DNA from: Endomychus coccineus
Lineage: Eukaryota > Arthropoda > Insecta > Coleoptera > Endomychidae
DNA length: 64,000 nucleotides
Assembly: GCA_958510875.1 (NCBI GenBank)
Contig: OY294068.1
Location: forward strand, 24,036,297-24,100,296
Reading direction: 5' to 3'
Shown: piece after piece, positions 1 to 10,440 of the stretch
Layout of the letters: each line of letters opens with the position of its first letter
Numbering within the stretch: position 1 is the first letter of the stretch
Notes under the pieces: model-generated
The model's database searches: none
Told to the model about the DNA's origin: nothing
Seen by the model: only the letters and a program-made list of their open reading frames with translations
Program-made: the position numbers and the translations under genes

Positions 1-620
1 TACACCGTATATCGAGTCCAAGTTAAATTTTGAAATATGGTTTACTAAATATTCAATTCATTGAAAAAATTACCGGCTTCTAGTTAATAGTGGTTATACC
101 GGTAGTAGTTGTTAACTTTGTTGTTTATAATAGAACATTTTGCATTGTTTTGCACTTTCTGCGAAATAACAAAAGTCAATGTTAAAACGTGTAGGCACTG
201 TTTCGTACTCACCAATCTCTGTTGAAGGTAGTAATAACCGATCAACAACAACAACCTTCAACATAGATCGTTCAGTAACGTTGCAAACTTGCTGATACTA
301 GAGGGCACAAGGGCACGTGCAAACCCAACCACCAAGATATACACAGAAAGAAATTAACAAGTAATTCAGTGCATTATTTAATTCCGCACGTCAGGCGCAT
401 TCAATGCTAACGCTCAAGACTATGTACCTATTTCAAGTATGATTCGTCTGACTACGGTTATCTTCGCTATACGCGCTTGTACCGTCGGTTTGGGGCACAG
501 AGCGCCGTATCTCCAGTAAACGTCTTGCCTTCATAGTGTATAGTGCAGAGCCTGGTATTTATGTAGGCCTAATCAACTTTGCAGCTGAATTAGACGCTGT
601 GTTTGCAATACATATGAACG
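1..620. other. No gene recognised
   Basis: The short open frames here have no recognisable similarity to any family. The sequence may be the degraded upstream part of the hAT-like element that follows, but nothing in it proves that. Confidence 0.4.
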
Positions 621-914
621 GTTCAAGTTCAAGTGTTTATTACAGGCGTCTCAAAAACTATTCAGAACGAATTGCTAGATGTAATGTTACAAATTTACAA
701 GCAGGAAATATTAAAAGAAATTGATTCTGCAAATGTCATTGCTTTGGAGGCCGATGAAACTACATACACCTCTAATCATCAGCAAATGGTTGTTATTTTT
801 CGATACGTGTTTAATGTACAAATTTTACAACGCTTTTGATCGTTTTTTAAGCCGGGTGGACATAATTCTGATGTATTAGCAAAAACATTGCTTGAAATGA
901 GAATTAGCAATAAT
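621..914 (+). pseudogene. hAT-like (ZMYM1/DUF4371-type) transposase fragment
   Basis: The frame from 633 encodes a stretch like the DUF4371/ZMYM1-like hAT transposases: SKTIQNELLDVM, then an ADET motif, then a strand resembling MVVIFRY. After a TGA at 837-839 the same frame continues with FFKPGG and LAKTLLEM. ADET is the usual place of a catalytic aspartate in this family. The fragment is cut at 914 by the Penelope composite, and the frame resumes for a few codons after 5236. It lacks the BED finger and the C-terminal dimerisation region, so it is a dead remnant. The family assignment comes from recognition of motifs, not from a search. Confidence 0.6.
903..914. repeat. Target-site duplication, left copy, of Penelope composite A
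   Basis: The 12-mer ATTAGCAATAAT at 903-914 recurs exactly at 5237-5248, directly outside the two ends of the composite. This shows that the whole 4.3-kb inverted structure entered as one unit. Confidence 0.85.
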
Positions 915-973
915 TAATACACAATTCTCGGGAAATAGGTCACATTAACACATATATTTTTATTTTTACCCAC

Positions 974-1015
974 GTCTTTACGTACGTTTCGGTCTCACGA
1001 CCATCATCAGAAGAC
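974..1015 (-). ncRNA. Hammerhead ribozyme motif (Penelope family 1, composite A left)
   Basis: On the minus strand: GUCUU, the core CUGAUGA, a U plus the hairpin GGUC-GUGA-GACC, GAAA, a minimal stem III (ACG-UA-CGU), a GUA cleavage triplet, then AAGAC, which pairs with GUCUU as stem I. Penelope-like elements are known to carry hammerheads. The single extra U before stem II is a departure from the simplest consensus. Activity has not been shown. Confidence 0.7.
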
Positions 1016-1416
1016 TTATTAATACAATAACCTGATTACTTAGAAATACTGTAATAACACAAAGCGTCCTTATCGCACAAATTTCGTTTAAATGCCAACG
1101 TCGCGAAACGAACGGAGACATGAAATCGGAACTATAACACAGCAATGTTGCAGCGTAAAAATTAAAAATCCACTATTAAGTAGAATCATCAATAAATACG
1201 AACACATTTCATAAATGTCTGCGAGAGACTAACAGACAAAGAGTTCTATCCTCTTTGCTAACAGACAAGACCATCTCAAGTGTTCATTTAAGCGCCAGAT
1301 GTCATAATTTATTAGGTGATAAAAGAAGGTCTCTGGCCTGTGAGAAATACTTTAGACAATTCTACCTAAAGTAAACTTTTACATTATAAGGACGTAAGTA
1401 GGAATTTGCAAGAATA

Positions 1417-2931
1417 TTAATTAATTAAATTAGTATAAATATGACTTAGTGTTTGAACGTCACTCCTATGATTAACAGACTTGGAGTCACGTTTTATATG
1501 AATCATCTCCAGAATAGATCTTTTATAATAATTGGTTTCCTTAGTTAAAATTTTAACATTCTTGTAATCAAATTGATGGTTATAATCAAAGCAATGTTTA
1601 GCAAGCGCGGTGGAATTTTCTAAGTTTTTGTTTCTTGTGCTATACTTATGACCATACATTCTTTTTTGTAAATATTGTTTAGAGATACCAGTATAGGTCC
1701 CATCACAATCTAAACAATTTAATTTGTATACTGTGTGGGTTTGTTTATCTTTAGGAATTACAGGTTTTAGATTTGAGAAATATTTCCCAACACAGTTAGT
1801 AGGTTTATGCGCTACGTTTATATCATACTTTTTCAAACATTTCTTAATTTTCTCTGAGGTCTCCGGAATGTATGGTAAAGTTATATAATTGTCTGAATTA
1901 CCTTTTACGTTATTTTTATATGACGCTCCATTATAAATTTTGTTTATTCTCTCTTTAATAATAGGATTGAAAAAAGTTTTTGGGTAGCCATTCAATTCCA
2001 GTGTATTACGAACAATTTTTAGATTTTTGGGACGGTCCTCTGGGTGGGACAATTTAACCGCGCGGTCTGTAAGACTGTTTATGACGCTTTTTTTATAACA
2101 AGTTGGTGCAACGGAATTGAAGTGAAGATAGCGTTGAGACCAAACTTCTTTAGTAAACCACGAAGTTTTTATTTCTCCATCTGCATCATGCCTAATGTTC
2201 ATATCTAAGAAATTTATGTTTTTGTTAACTTCTATTTCACAGGTAAATTGAAGTTTACAATGGAAATTGTTAAATTTATTAATCACGTACTGAATTTTGT
2301 CATTGGGAACACACATAAGGCAATCATCTACATACCGTTTAAAAAATACGGGCCGAAAATCTAATGAACTTATAACAGATTCCTCCAGGCATTCCATAAC
2401 GAGGTTAGCAATGGTAGCAGAAATAGGAGATCCCATTGCTGTGCCGAATATTTGTCCAAAATATTGTTCACCGTACTGAAAATAAGTGCATTCTAAACAA
2501 AACTTCACAGCATTTATAAATTCCGATTGATCTAGAGGTGTGTGGTTTTTAATCTCTGCCCAACGTTTTTTGATGCTATTCAATGCCAAATCGACTGGTA
2601 TATTTGTAAATAAAGAAACAACGTCTAAGGAAATTAGTTGATGGTTTACGGGTACGGATTGATTTTTTATAAATTCATTAAAATGCCATGAGTCTTTCAC
2701 ATAAAATTCATTATTTCCTATTATATTATTGATCGATTTTGATAAAAATTTTGATAAATTGTAAGTAGGCGCTCCTATATTACTAATAATGGGTCTTAGA
2801 GGTATATCAATTTTATGTAGTTTTGGAAGCCCATAGATATAAGGTGCTAGCCCATTATGGCAAATTAATTTATTTTTCAATTCAATAGGGATTATCTTAT
2901 TTTTGTGCCAATTATTTATCAATTTATTCAT
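1417..2931 (-). CDS. Penelope-like reverse transcriptase with GIY-YIG endonuclease (inverted arm of composite A)
   Basis: A 504-residue open frame, truncated at its N-terminus. In order it shows the Penelope signature YGLPKLHK, RT motif A (SLDVVSLFTNIP), motif B (GTAMGSPISATIANL), motif C (RYVDD), motif D (INFLDMNI), a connector, and a C-terminal GIY-YIG domain (VYKLNCLDCDGTYTG, then LQKRMYGH). The RT copies element RNA, and the GIY-YIG nuclease is thought to nick the target for primed reverse transcription. All catalytic motifs are present. The missing N-terminus makes it unlikely to be functional alone. A minor difference from the plus copy is VKIL in place of VNIL. Confidence 0.9.
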   Translation of the reverse strand: MNKLINNWHKNKIIPIELKNKLICHNGLAPYIYGLPKLHKIDIPLRPIISNIGAPTYNLSKFLSKSINNIIGNNEFYVKDSWHFNEFIKNQSVPVNHQLISLDVVSLFTNIPVDLALNSIKKRWAEIKNHTPLDQSEFINAVKFCLECTYFQYGEQYFGQIFGTAMGSPISATIANLVMECLEESVISSLDFRPVFFKRYVDDCLMCVPNDKIQYVINKFNNFHCKLQFTCEIEVNKNINFLDMNIRHDADGEIKTSWFTKEVWSQRYLHFNSVAPTCYKKSVINSLTDRAVKLSHPEDRPKNLKIVRNTLELNGYPKTFFNPIIKERINKIYNGASYKNNVKGNSDNYITLPYIPETSEKIKKCLKKYDINVAHKPTNCVGKYFSNLKPVIPKDKQTHTVYKLNCLDCDGTYTGISKQYLQKRMYGHKYSTRNKNLENSTALAKHCFDYNHQFDYKNVKILTKETNYYKRSILEMIHIKRDSKSVNHRSDVQTLSHIYTNLIN

Positions 2932-3055
2932 GTTATTTTGTATTGATAAAGTAGGATCAGATTTTAATTTTTTATAAGTTGTTTCATCATTTAAAAGGTT
3001 TTCTATTTTCTTTTAGTTAGTTTAGTTCTTAAATGCTAACCCTGAAATTTTAGTT

Positions 3056-4705
3056 TTGAACGCGGATAAATGTAATAAAACCGTCATAATGCATAGAAAT
3101 GACTATGAAAAGAAAATAGGAAATCTATTAAATGATGAAACAACTTACAAAAAATTAAAATCTGATCCTACTTTATCAATACAAAATAACATGAATAAAT
3201 TGATAAATAATTGGCACAAAAATAAGATAATCCCTATTGAATTGAAAAATAAATTAATTTGCCATAATGGGCTAGCACCTTATATCTATGGGCTTCCAAA
3301 ACTACATAAAATTGATATACCTCTAAGACCCATTATTAGTAATATAAGAGCGCCTACTTACAATTTATCAAAATTTTTATCAAAATCGATCAATAATATA
3401 ATAGGAAATAATGAATTTTATGTGAAAGACTCATGGCATTTTAATGAATTTATAAAAAATCAATCCGTACCCGTAAACCATCAACTAATTTCCTTAGACG
3501 TTGTTTCTTTATTTACAAATATACCAGTCGATTTGGCATTGAATAGCATCAAAAAACGTTGGGCAGAGATTAAAAACCACACACCTCTAGATCAATCGGA
3601 ATTTATAAATGCTGTGAAGTTTTGTTTAGAATGCACTTATTTTCAGTACGGTGAACAATATTTTGGACAAATATTCGGCACAGCAATGGGATCTCCTATT
3701 TCTGCTACCATTGCTAACCTCGTTATGGAATGCCTGGAGGAATCTGTTATAAGTTCATTAGATTTTCGGCCCGTATTTTTTAAACGGTATGTAGATGATT
3801 GCCTTATGTGTGTTCCCAATGACAAAATTCAGTACGTGATTAATAAATTTAACAATTTCCATTGTAAACTTCAATTTACCTGTGAAATAGAAGTTAACAA
3901 AAACATAAATTTCTTAGATATGAACATTAGGCATGATGCAGATGGAGAAATAAAAACTTCGTGGTTTACTAAAGAAGTTTGGTCTCAACGCTATCTTCAC
4001 TTCAATTCCGTTGCACCAACTTGTTATAAAAAAAGCGTCATAAACAGTCTTATAGACCGCGCGGTTAAATTGTCCCACCCAGAGGACCGTCCCAAAAATC
4101 TAAAAATTGTTCGTAATACACTGGAATTGAATGGCTACCCAAAAACTTTTTTCAATCCCATTATTAAAGAGAGAATAAACAAAATTTATAATGGAGCGTC
4201 ATATAAAAATAACGTAAAAGGTAATTCAGACAATTATATAACTTTACCATACATTCCGGAGACCTCAGAGAAAATTAAGAAATGTTTGAAAAAGTATGAT
4301 ATAAACGTAGCGCATAAACCTACTAACTGTGTTGGGAAATATTTCTCAAATCTAAAACCTGTAATTCCTAAAGATAAACAAACCCACACAGTATACAAAT
4401 TAAATTGTTTAGATTGTGATGGGACCTATACTGGTATCTCTAAACAATATTTACAAAAAAGAATGTATGGCCATAAGTATAGCACAAGAAACAAAAACTT
4501 AGAAAATTCCACCGCGCTTGCTAAACATTGCTTTGATTATAACCATCAATTTCATTACAAGAATGTTAATATTTTAACTAAGGAAACCAATTATTATAAA
4601 AGATCTATTCTGGAGATGATTCATATAAAACGTGACTCCAAGTCTGTTAATCATAGGAGTGACGTTCAAACACTAAGTCATATTTATACTAATTTAATTA
4701 ATTAA
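3056..4705 (+). CDS. Penelope-like reverse transcriptase with GIY-YIG endonuclease (direct arm of composite A)
   Basis: A 549-residue open frame with the same motif order as its inverted partner: YGLPKLHK, DVVSLFTNIP, AMGSPIS, YVDD, FLDMNI, then GIY-YIG. It reaches further upstream than the minus arm but still lacks about the first 100 residues present in the 53.9-kb copy. Homology to that copy begins near 3028. The annotated start is only the first ATG in a truncated frame, not a true start. The stop is followed by the 3' untranslated region, the hammerhead and the tail. Confidence 0.9.
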   Translation: MNADKCNKTVIMHRNDYEKKIGNLLNDETTYKKLKSDPTLSIQNNMNKLINNWHKNKIIPIELKNKLICHNGLAPYIYGLPKLHKIDIPLRPIISNIRAPTYNLSKFLSKSINNIIGNNEFYVKDSWHFNEFIKNQSVPVNHQLISLDVVSLFTNIPVDLALNSIKKRWAEIKNHTPLDQSEFINAVKFCLECTYFQYGEQYFGQIFGTAMGSPISATIANLVMECLEESVISSLDFRPVFFKRYVDDCLMCVPNDKIQYVINKFNNFHCKLQFTCEIEVNKNINFLDMNIRHDADGEIKTSWFTKEVWSQRYLHFNSVAPTCYKKSVINSLIDRAVKLSHPEDRPKNLKIVRNTLELNGYPKTFFNPIIKERINKIYNGASYKNNVKGNSDNYITLPYIPETSEKIKKCLKKYDINVAHKPTNCVGKYFSNLKPVIPKDKQTHTVYKLNCLDCDGTYTGISKQYLQKRMYGHKYSTRNKNLENSTALAKHCFDYNHQFHYKNVNILTKETNYYKRSILEMIHIKRDSKSVNHRSDVQTLSHIYTNLIN

Positions 4706-5107
4706 TATTCTTGCAAATTCCTACTTACGTCCTTATAATGTAAAAGTTTACTTTAGGTAGAATTGTCTAAAGTATTTCTCACAGGCCAGAGACCTTCTTT
4801 TATCACCTAATAAATTATGACATCTGGCGCTTAAATGAACACTTGAGATTGTCTCGTCTGTTAGCAAAGAGGATAGAACTCTTTGTCTGTTAGTCTCTCG
4901 CAGACATTTATGAAATGTGTTCGTATTTATTGATGATTCTACTTAATAGTGGATTTTTAATTTTTACGCTGCAACATTGCTGTGTTATAGTTCCGATTTC
5001 ATGTTTCCGTTCGTTTCGGTGACGTTGGCATTTAAACGAAATTTGTGCGATAAGGACGCTTTGTGTTATTACAGTATTTCTAAGTAATCAGGTTATTGTA
5101 TTAATAA

Positions 5108-5149
5108 GTCTTCTGATGATGGTCGTGAGACCGAAACGTACGTAAAGAC
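5108..5149 (+). ncRNA. Hammerhead ribozyme motif (Penelope family 1, composite A right)
   Basis: GUCUU (5108-5112) pairs with AAGAC (5145-5149). CUGAUGA is at 5113-5119, stem II at 5121-5132 and GAAA at 5133-5136. Stem III is ACG/CGU around a UA loop, and the predicted cleavage is after GUA at 5142-5144. It is the same fold as at the left end in the opposite orientation. Confidence 0.7.
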
Positions 5150-5236
5150 GTGGGTAAAAATAAAAATATATGTGTTAATGTGACCTATTTCCCGAGAATT
5201 GTGTATTAATTCATACGTGGGTCAAGAATCTTTATT

Positions 5237-5248
5237 ATTAGCAATAAT
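5237..5248. repeat. Target-site duplication, right copy, of Penelope composite A
   Basis: An exact match to 903-914. The interrupted hAT-like remnant appears to continue briefly beyond it. Confidence 0.85.
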
Positions 5249-5666
5249 ATTCCTCCAATTGCTCGATGTAATGAATACAGATCTACTTGGCTCCAGTTTT
5301 AATGCAATTCGAATATAAATTCGCTCCTCGCAGAGTTCGCTACAGTTTATAGTCACTGCTTGGCAAAAATAATTTAAATAGTTACTAAGTAGATACAAAA
5401 TTGGTCACAGTGGATATTCTTCAGTAAAGATAAGCTTGTTATAATAAATGTCATATATAATCTATGGTAAATAATGATGATCATAAAAAAATTATTCAGT
5501 TACCTTAATATTTCTTTCTATGAAGTTTACGTCTTCCATGGGTCTTGCACCCTTTCTTGGAATTTTCTTGGTCCCCATTCCTACATCACCTCCAATAATA
5601 AATGTTAAATATATTTATGTCAATTTGATATGTAAAATAATTGTTAAAACACTTGTTCCAGAAAAT
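5249..5666. other. No gene recognised
   Basis: AT-rich sequence between the Penelope composite and the CACTA-like element. The first 60 bases may continue the split hAT-like remnant. Nothing else is identifiable. Confidence 0.3.
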
Positions 5667-6764
5667 CACTGTAAAAAATGGGTGTAATTTCAATGGTGTA
5701 AATTGGTAAAATTACTACGATGTACTGGCAAATATTACCTCATTTTTGAGATAAAGCTTGAAGTACCTAAAAGTTGGAGAACATTTACCAGGTAAATTTG
5801 ATTCTGGTGTATTTTTACGTTACAGAATAGAAAATTACCTCTGCGTGAATAATTTTACCCTAGATTTGACGGGAAATTTATCATTATCATGGTAAATTTG
5901 ATACCATTTGGATAAATTTACCCACTAATAGTGAAAATTTATTCATTTGGATAAATTTTGCCACTAATAGTGAAAATTTATTCAAATGGGTGATATGATC
6001 GTACAGTTTGACATCGTATTATGAACCGGTTACATGGATGATTGATCAACTAATAGGAAGCTGACTTCAAGAAAATTGTTAGGGTTGGGTTGGTATGTTA
6101 AAGGCAGAGGGTTCCATTAGCTAATCAAGTATCCGATAACACACATGCAGACTTTGAAAAATAATTGTCATGATGATTAAAAATTACAAAGTATTTTTTT
6201 GTACAAATTAGTAAACATACAGCGATAGTTAACATCTTATGTTTTTGAGGTTAGAATATTTAATTATAAAAGAGAAATATTTTGTTATACACTTTATTAC
6301 ACAACACAGCCGCTATTCTATTATCTATATGTCTATTTATTAAATAGAAAAACTAAGCCGTTAATAAAATTTCTTTAATATGCATATAAAATACTACCAA
6401 AAATATAGTACGATATGAATGAAAACTCTGAATCTTCGGTTAACAAAATAATATCAATTCAAATTTCCCTCAATCGGTTCTGCGCTCTAACCTGATTGCG
6501 GTACTGACATCGACAGATGGTGCCTTCTCTGTGTTGCGTATACGTAAAGATATTGATACCCCTCTCTATTACACGCTACTAATGATCTCGAGCAAGAGAG
6601 ATACAGCTATCGTAGACATTTTGCATAGTCGAATTTCCCAGATTGCATTGCAGTTGCACTTTCAAATGAAATACATTTATTAAACAGTCGATTGTTTCGT
6701 TATTGTGAGAACCGGAATACTTGTTTTCTTGGGCCCCTTTTGAAAGGTAGGTTGATGGGTTTCT

Positions 6765-7004
6765 TTGCTGTTTTTGTACCTATATTCGCCTTTTATGTCT
6801 ATAGATTTCCAAGATAGGTACCTACACATAACCTGTACGCCAGCAGAACTTATTACATTAAAAATAGGTTATTACTGTCAAATATGCAGACATGGATTTC
6901 CTACATTAAGGCAATATAATTTTCAACATTATCACAGACAGGTGTACGGTGTAAGATTTATTTGTACCCGAAAAGTGAGTATTTTGTATGTTTTTATCTT
7001 TTAA
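6765..7004 (+). CDS. Small open frame with a C2H2-like finger inside the CACTA-like element
   Basis: A frame of 79 residues. It contains CQIC, then 13 residues, then HYH, a spacing close to a C2H2 or BED-type zinc finger, in the context YYCQICRHGFPTLRQYNFQH. The frame runs into AAAAG/GTGAGT, a plausible 5' splice site near 6974, so it may be the first exon of a spliced transposon gene. Further exon-like pieces follow to about 7470. No transposase catalytic domain could be identified, so the function is unknown. Confidence 0.3.
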   Translation: MLFLYLYSPFMSIDFQDRYLHITCTPAELITLKIGYYCQICRHGFPTLRQYNFQHYHRQVYGVRFICTRKVSILYVFIF

Positions 7005-7816
7005 ATATACTACATTTTAATTTCAGGTGAATTTTGTCTGATCAATTTGTATTTTACAATAATTCTATTATTTTGTTTTAATATACTTTTCTTTCCTCAA
7101 TCGGAATTGAGCTGCAAGTAAGTTGGTTTTATATCTTTGTTTCTTAATAATAATGTACAGTGTGATTTTCTCATTGTTGTCATTCGTGGTTTTCTTATAG
7201 AGAATTGATGCTCTATTAAAGGTAGGTAGTAAATTATAATTTGGTTTGCATCGTACGGTTCATTTTGTATATTTTATTTTTATAGAAAGGCTTCCTATTT
7301 TTTCGTGTTTTTTCCATTCCAGTATTTTGAATCTCAATTTTCTCTATTTTTGAATACCCCTGGCCCTAATATGTATGTGTATTGCTTTTCCTCATCTCCC
7401 TTATTCTAATAATAAATATTTTTGAATTTCAGGTAGTCTTGTTACTTTTGTTGCCGTCCCAGTATGAGGTTTTTTTATATACAAGTTTGTAACAATATTA
7501 GTTATTTGTAATTTTTTAAAGAATTTTTTATAAACTTTTGTAATCCTGAATATAAGTAAAACAAAAATTCTCGTTTCATTTTGTTTAGGTTATTGTATTC
7601 AGGTAATGGTTCACAATAGAATGTTAGAAAAAGGGCTAACATGAACTGGTTAATTCATCTTCCTGGTTGACGATGATACAACAGAATTTTAATCAAAAGT
7701 TGGAATAGTGCGTAGGTAAAGTTTATTTTTAAATGAATATTTCAGGGCCAAATCATCTAGGTATTTCGTTTAGAAACAAAATTACAATTTGGTGTAAATG
7801 TATCTGTAAAATTAAC

Positions 7817-8235
7817 AACAGTAATTTTATCTATACAAATTTACATCAAACTGTAATTTCATCTATACAAATTAATATCAAAGTGTAATTTTATCTATAC
7901 ATATTTACATTAGAGTGTAATTTTATCTATACATATTTACATTAGAGTGTAATTTTATCTATACATATTTACATTAGAGTGTAATTTTATCTATACATAT
8001 TTACATTAGAGTGTAATTTTATCTATACAAATTTACATTAGAGTGTAATTTTATCTATACAAATTTACATTAGAGTGTAATTTTATCTATACAAATTTAC
8101 ATTAGAGTGTAATTTTATCTGTACAAATTTACATTAGAGTGTAATTTTATCTGTACAAATTTACACCAATGTGTAATTTTAGGGGGTAAAATTACACCAA
8201 TGTGTAATTTTAGGGGGTAAAATTACACCAACGTG
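7817..8235. repeat. 32-bp tandem satellite in the CACTA-like element
   Basis: About a dozen head-to-tail units of roughly 32 bp, each containing ACATTAGAGTGTAATTTT followed by ATCTATACA. The units are most uniform at 7900-8150. Towards the right end they change into a 31-bp variant with TTTAGGGGGTAAAATT. Contiguous units without unique spacers exclude a CRISPR. Confidence 0.85.
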
Positions 8236-8334
8236 TTTTTTTCTCTGTAAAATTCACACCGCCAAGGATTTTTACCCGAGCAATGAGTAATTTTCCCTTT
8301 TTGGTTGAAAATACCCTTACGCGTTAAATGTACT

Positions 8335-8370
8335 CCGTGGAATGGTGGCCGCCCAGTGGCCACCATTTCT
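8335..8370. repeat. Short hairpin near the right end of the CACTA-like element
   Basis: AATGGTGGCC and GGCCACCATT form perfect 10-bp arms around a 7-base loop at about 8341-8367. This could help transposase recognise the end, or be incidental. Confidence 0.5.
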
Positions 8371-8405
8371 TAGGGGAATTTTACCCAAATATTTTTTACA
8401 GTGAT

Positions 8406-9525
8406 ACTATGAAAACTCCTATTTTTACATTACTTATACATAAGAATTCGTTATATTAAAATAAACTTGTCTAATAGTTTGAAAATTGTGAGTGTTATAC
8501 CATAGTATACTCTAATATCAGACAACACCTTGACCACGTGACCCTCAAGTCAGTAACTTAGGCCTAGACAACACGTGCAAAACATGTTCAGTTGAGAATT
8601 ATACATGTGAGTGGTTGAAGCCGACAAATATTTATCGCAGTGGGAATCAATTATGCCAATAATTCTGATAAGACTCATTATTCAACATTTACTTTTCCAC
8701 GACACGAGAGCATGAGACAAAAATAGGCTAGAGCAATTCATAGGGAATCTTTCTTACGTGCATACGTAACTTTAGAAGATATAAGAATACAAATAGTGAT
8801 TTAGTGATAGGATCTGTACTTGTTTTCTACTTGTTCAAGATTGTGTACCTACTATTTTTCCGAATCAACCTTTCTATTAGTCACAAAAAAAGTAAAAAGT
8901 ACCGATCAAACGTATATATCCTGAAGAAATACCTTAAAACATATCGATGACATTGATTTCCAAACCTAGTTCAAAGAAGACGGTTTTTTGATTTATAATG
9001 GCTCAAATCCCAAATTCAATAACAAAAACGTAAGTGAAGCTTATCATAAAACTTCCGGAAACAGCTTAGGTCTATTTTTTTTTAATTCAATGAAAATATG
9101 AATGATATGTACGTGGAGTGAATGTGCCCATGTTTCCAATATGCGCACTCTCCAGAAATTGGCTACCTTTGAGCATTTTGCAGATAGGTGGCATTCAAAA
9201 CTTCATCGTAAATTGAGATACACTAGTCAATCCTGAGCTCAGAATGTGAATGAGTCTACCAGTGGTGAGCACAGCTGCATTACGTTTTTGGTGTCCTGAT
9301 TAGTATAAATAGAAACAACAAAATTTTGCTACAAGAAAACGTCTCTGCGAGATTGTTTTCCGAAATCGTAAGTAGATATTTCTGAAGCTGTATTATGTTC
9401 TGATTCAATCTGTGTAGATTCGAATTCAATAGCATATCAAGATACTGTTTATTATATGCCCACTGGGCATATTACCGTCATTCAATTGAATTAGTTTTTG
9501 TTTTATAATTCCATATTTATTACAG
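8406..9525. other. No gene recognised
   Basis: Noncoding AT-rich sequence. The only structure noted is a 19-base near-perfect palindrome at about 9457-9475 (ATATGCCCA, C, TGGGCATAT), 50 bases upstream of the pogo-like frame. Confidence 0.35.
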
Positions 9526-10190
9526 ATGTCACCATATAAATCTCAAGGAAAGCGATCACGATGGACAGAAGAAAATCTACATCACGCCAACACTGCTATT
9601 GCTAATGGCAGATCGAAAAATACAGTCTCTGACGAGTTCCAGATATCGAGGAAGACATTGAATCGTTATTTGATCAGAAACACCGACAGAAAACAAAAAC
9701 TCGGCAGAAAAAGCAGGAAGTCGAATTAGTAACTTGAAACATAAGATTATCAGAAGTTTGCCACCCTATGACGAAACGAGTAGTTCGAAGATGCGTCTTC
9801 AATTATTGCGGGAAGAACAATGTTCCTAACACATTCTCTCATTGAATTGAAAAAGTGTTTTTGAAGTTTCTATTAGGCGTACTCAGAGCATGAACACTGT
9901 CAGAGCGTAAAAACTAAATAAATTAGCGGTGAAAGATTATTTTGAGAAATTAACAACAATCTTTTTGGAACTTGACTTGATGGACACACCAGAGAGAATT
10001 TTCAGTGTTGACGAAAAAGGATGCAGATTCTCACACTGTATCATCAGCAAGCTATTTTGGCTCAGAGAGGTACCTGACATTTCGTAGCTCCAGAACACGA
10101 AGAGAATGTTATATTAGTTTCTTATGGTATCGCTAGTGGTATCCCTCCAAAAATCTTCTTTAAAAGTAAAAGGAATACCCCTAGATATCA
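9526..10190 (+). pseudogene. Pogo/Tigger-like transposase relic
   Basis: The first 67 codons encode a Psq/pogo-type helix-turn-helix: WTEENLHHANTAIANGRS, then VSDEFQISRKTLNRYL. Further on, in shifted frames, come pogo-like segments: FSVDEKGCR, which holds the first catalytic aspartate, then QQAILAQRG, and APEHEENVILVSYGIASG with PPKI. Stop codons and frameshifts at about 9729, 9890 and 10050 break the gene, and the C-terminal catalytic residues are absent. It is the remnant of a Tc1/mariner-superfamily pogo element; its ends were not found. Confidence 0.65.
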
Positions 10191-10440
10191 TTGAGATTTC
10201 TACTCCATTGAACATAATGATCAAAGATTTATGCCCAATTTGGCTGTTTAAAAAAAATATTTTAAAATCACGTAGGCCAGAAACTTCATAATTTATTTCA
10301 ATAAGTATTTCCCTAGTCATGACATAATGCTTACCATCTGAAATTTAAACAAAAAAAATATTGTTCTAAAGATTGTTTGCCAAACGCAACAATTAAAAAA
10401 AATAACCGGTGATCTCAAATATCGTACGGTAATTAAAAAG
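10191..10440. other. No gene recognised
   Basis: AT-rich sequence between the pogo relic and the Helentron end. The minus-strand frame at 10114-10320 overlaps the relic and is not considered real. Confidence 0.3.

Larger units (their letters stand above)
915..5236. mobile_element. Penelope-like composite A (head-to-head inverted pair)
   Basis: Two Penelope-like copies lie head to head. A minus-strand arm runs from 915 to about 3015 and a plus-strand copy from about 3028 to 5236. Their 3' ends face outwards and the short segment 3016-3027 joins them. The unit has 12-bp target duplications. The outer ends are asymmetric: the right end carries a tail of about 28 bases (containing CGTGGGTCAAGAATC) that the left end lacks. 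Both copies lack the protein N-terminus. Each 3' flank has a hammerhead ribozyme motif. The high identity of the arms suggests a recent insertion. Confidence 0.85.
5667..8403. mobile_element. CACTA/EnSpm-like DNA element
   Basis: The ends are inverted: CACTGTAAAAAAT at 5667 and its complement ending at 8403, each bordered outside by AT. Animal EnSpm/CACTA elements begin CACTG, have 2-4 bp target duplications and carry subterminal repeats. Here both subterminal zones (5740-5990 and 7740-8240) are full of GTAAAATTAC/GGTAAATTT-like repeats, including a 39-bp tandem pair near 5918-5985. No long transposase frame is present. The middle holds short exon-like open stretches with splice-like borders. 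It is probably non-autonomous or degraded. Confidence 0.5.

Noticed and set aside
2297..2479. 60-residue frame antisense to the Penelope RT, repeated at 3643-3825 and 54825-55007
   Set aside because: It is the reverse complement of the conserved RT motif B/C region. It recurs only because the RT recurs.
1417..4705. Possibility that the RT frames are telomerase or another host reverse transcriptase
   Set aside because: The GIY-YIG domain, multiple copies, target duplications and truncations show that they are Penelope-like elements.
7817..8235. Regular repeats that might suggest a CRISPR array
   Set aside because: The units are contiguous with no unique spacers, lie in a eukaryotic transposon and have no cas genes nearby.
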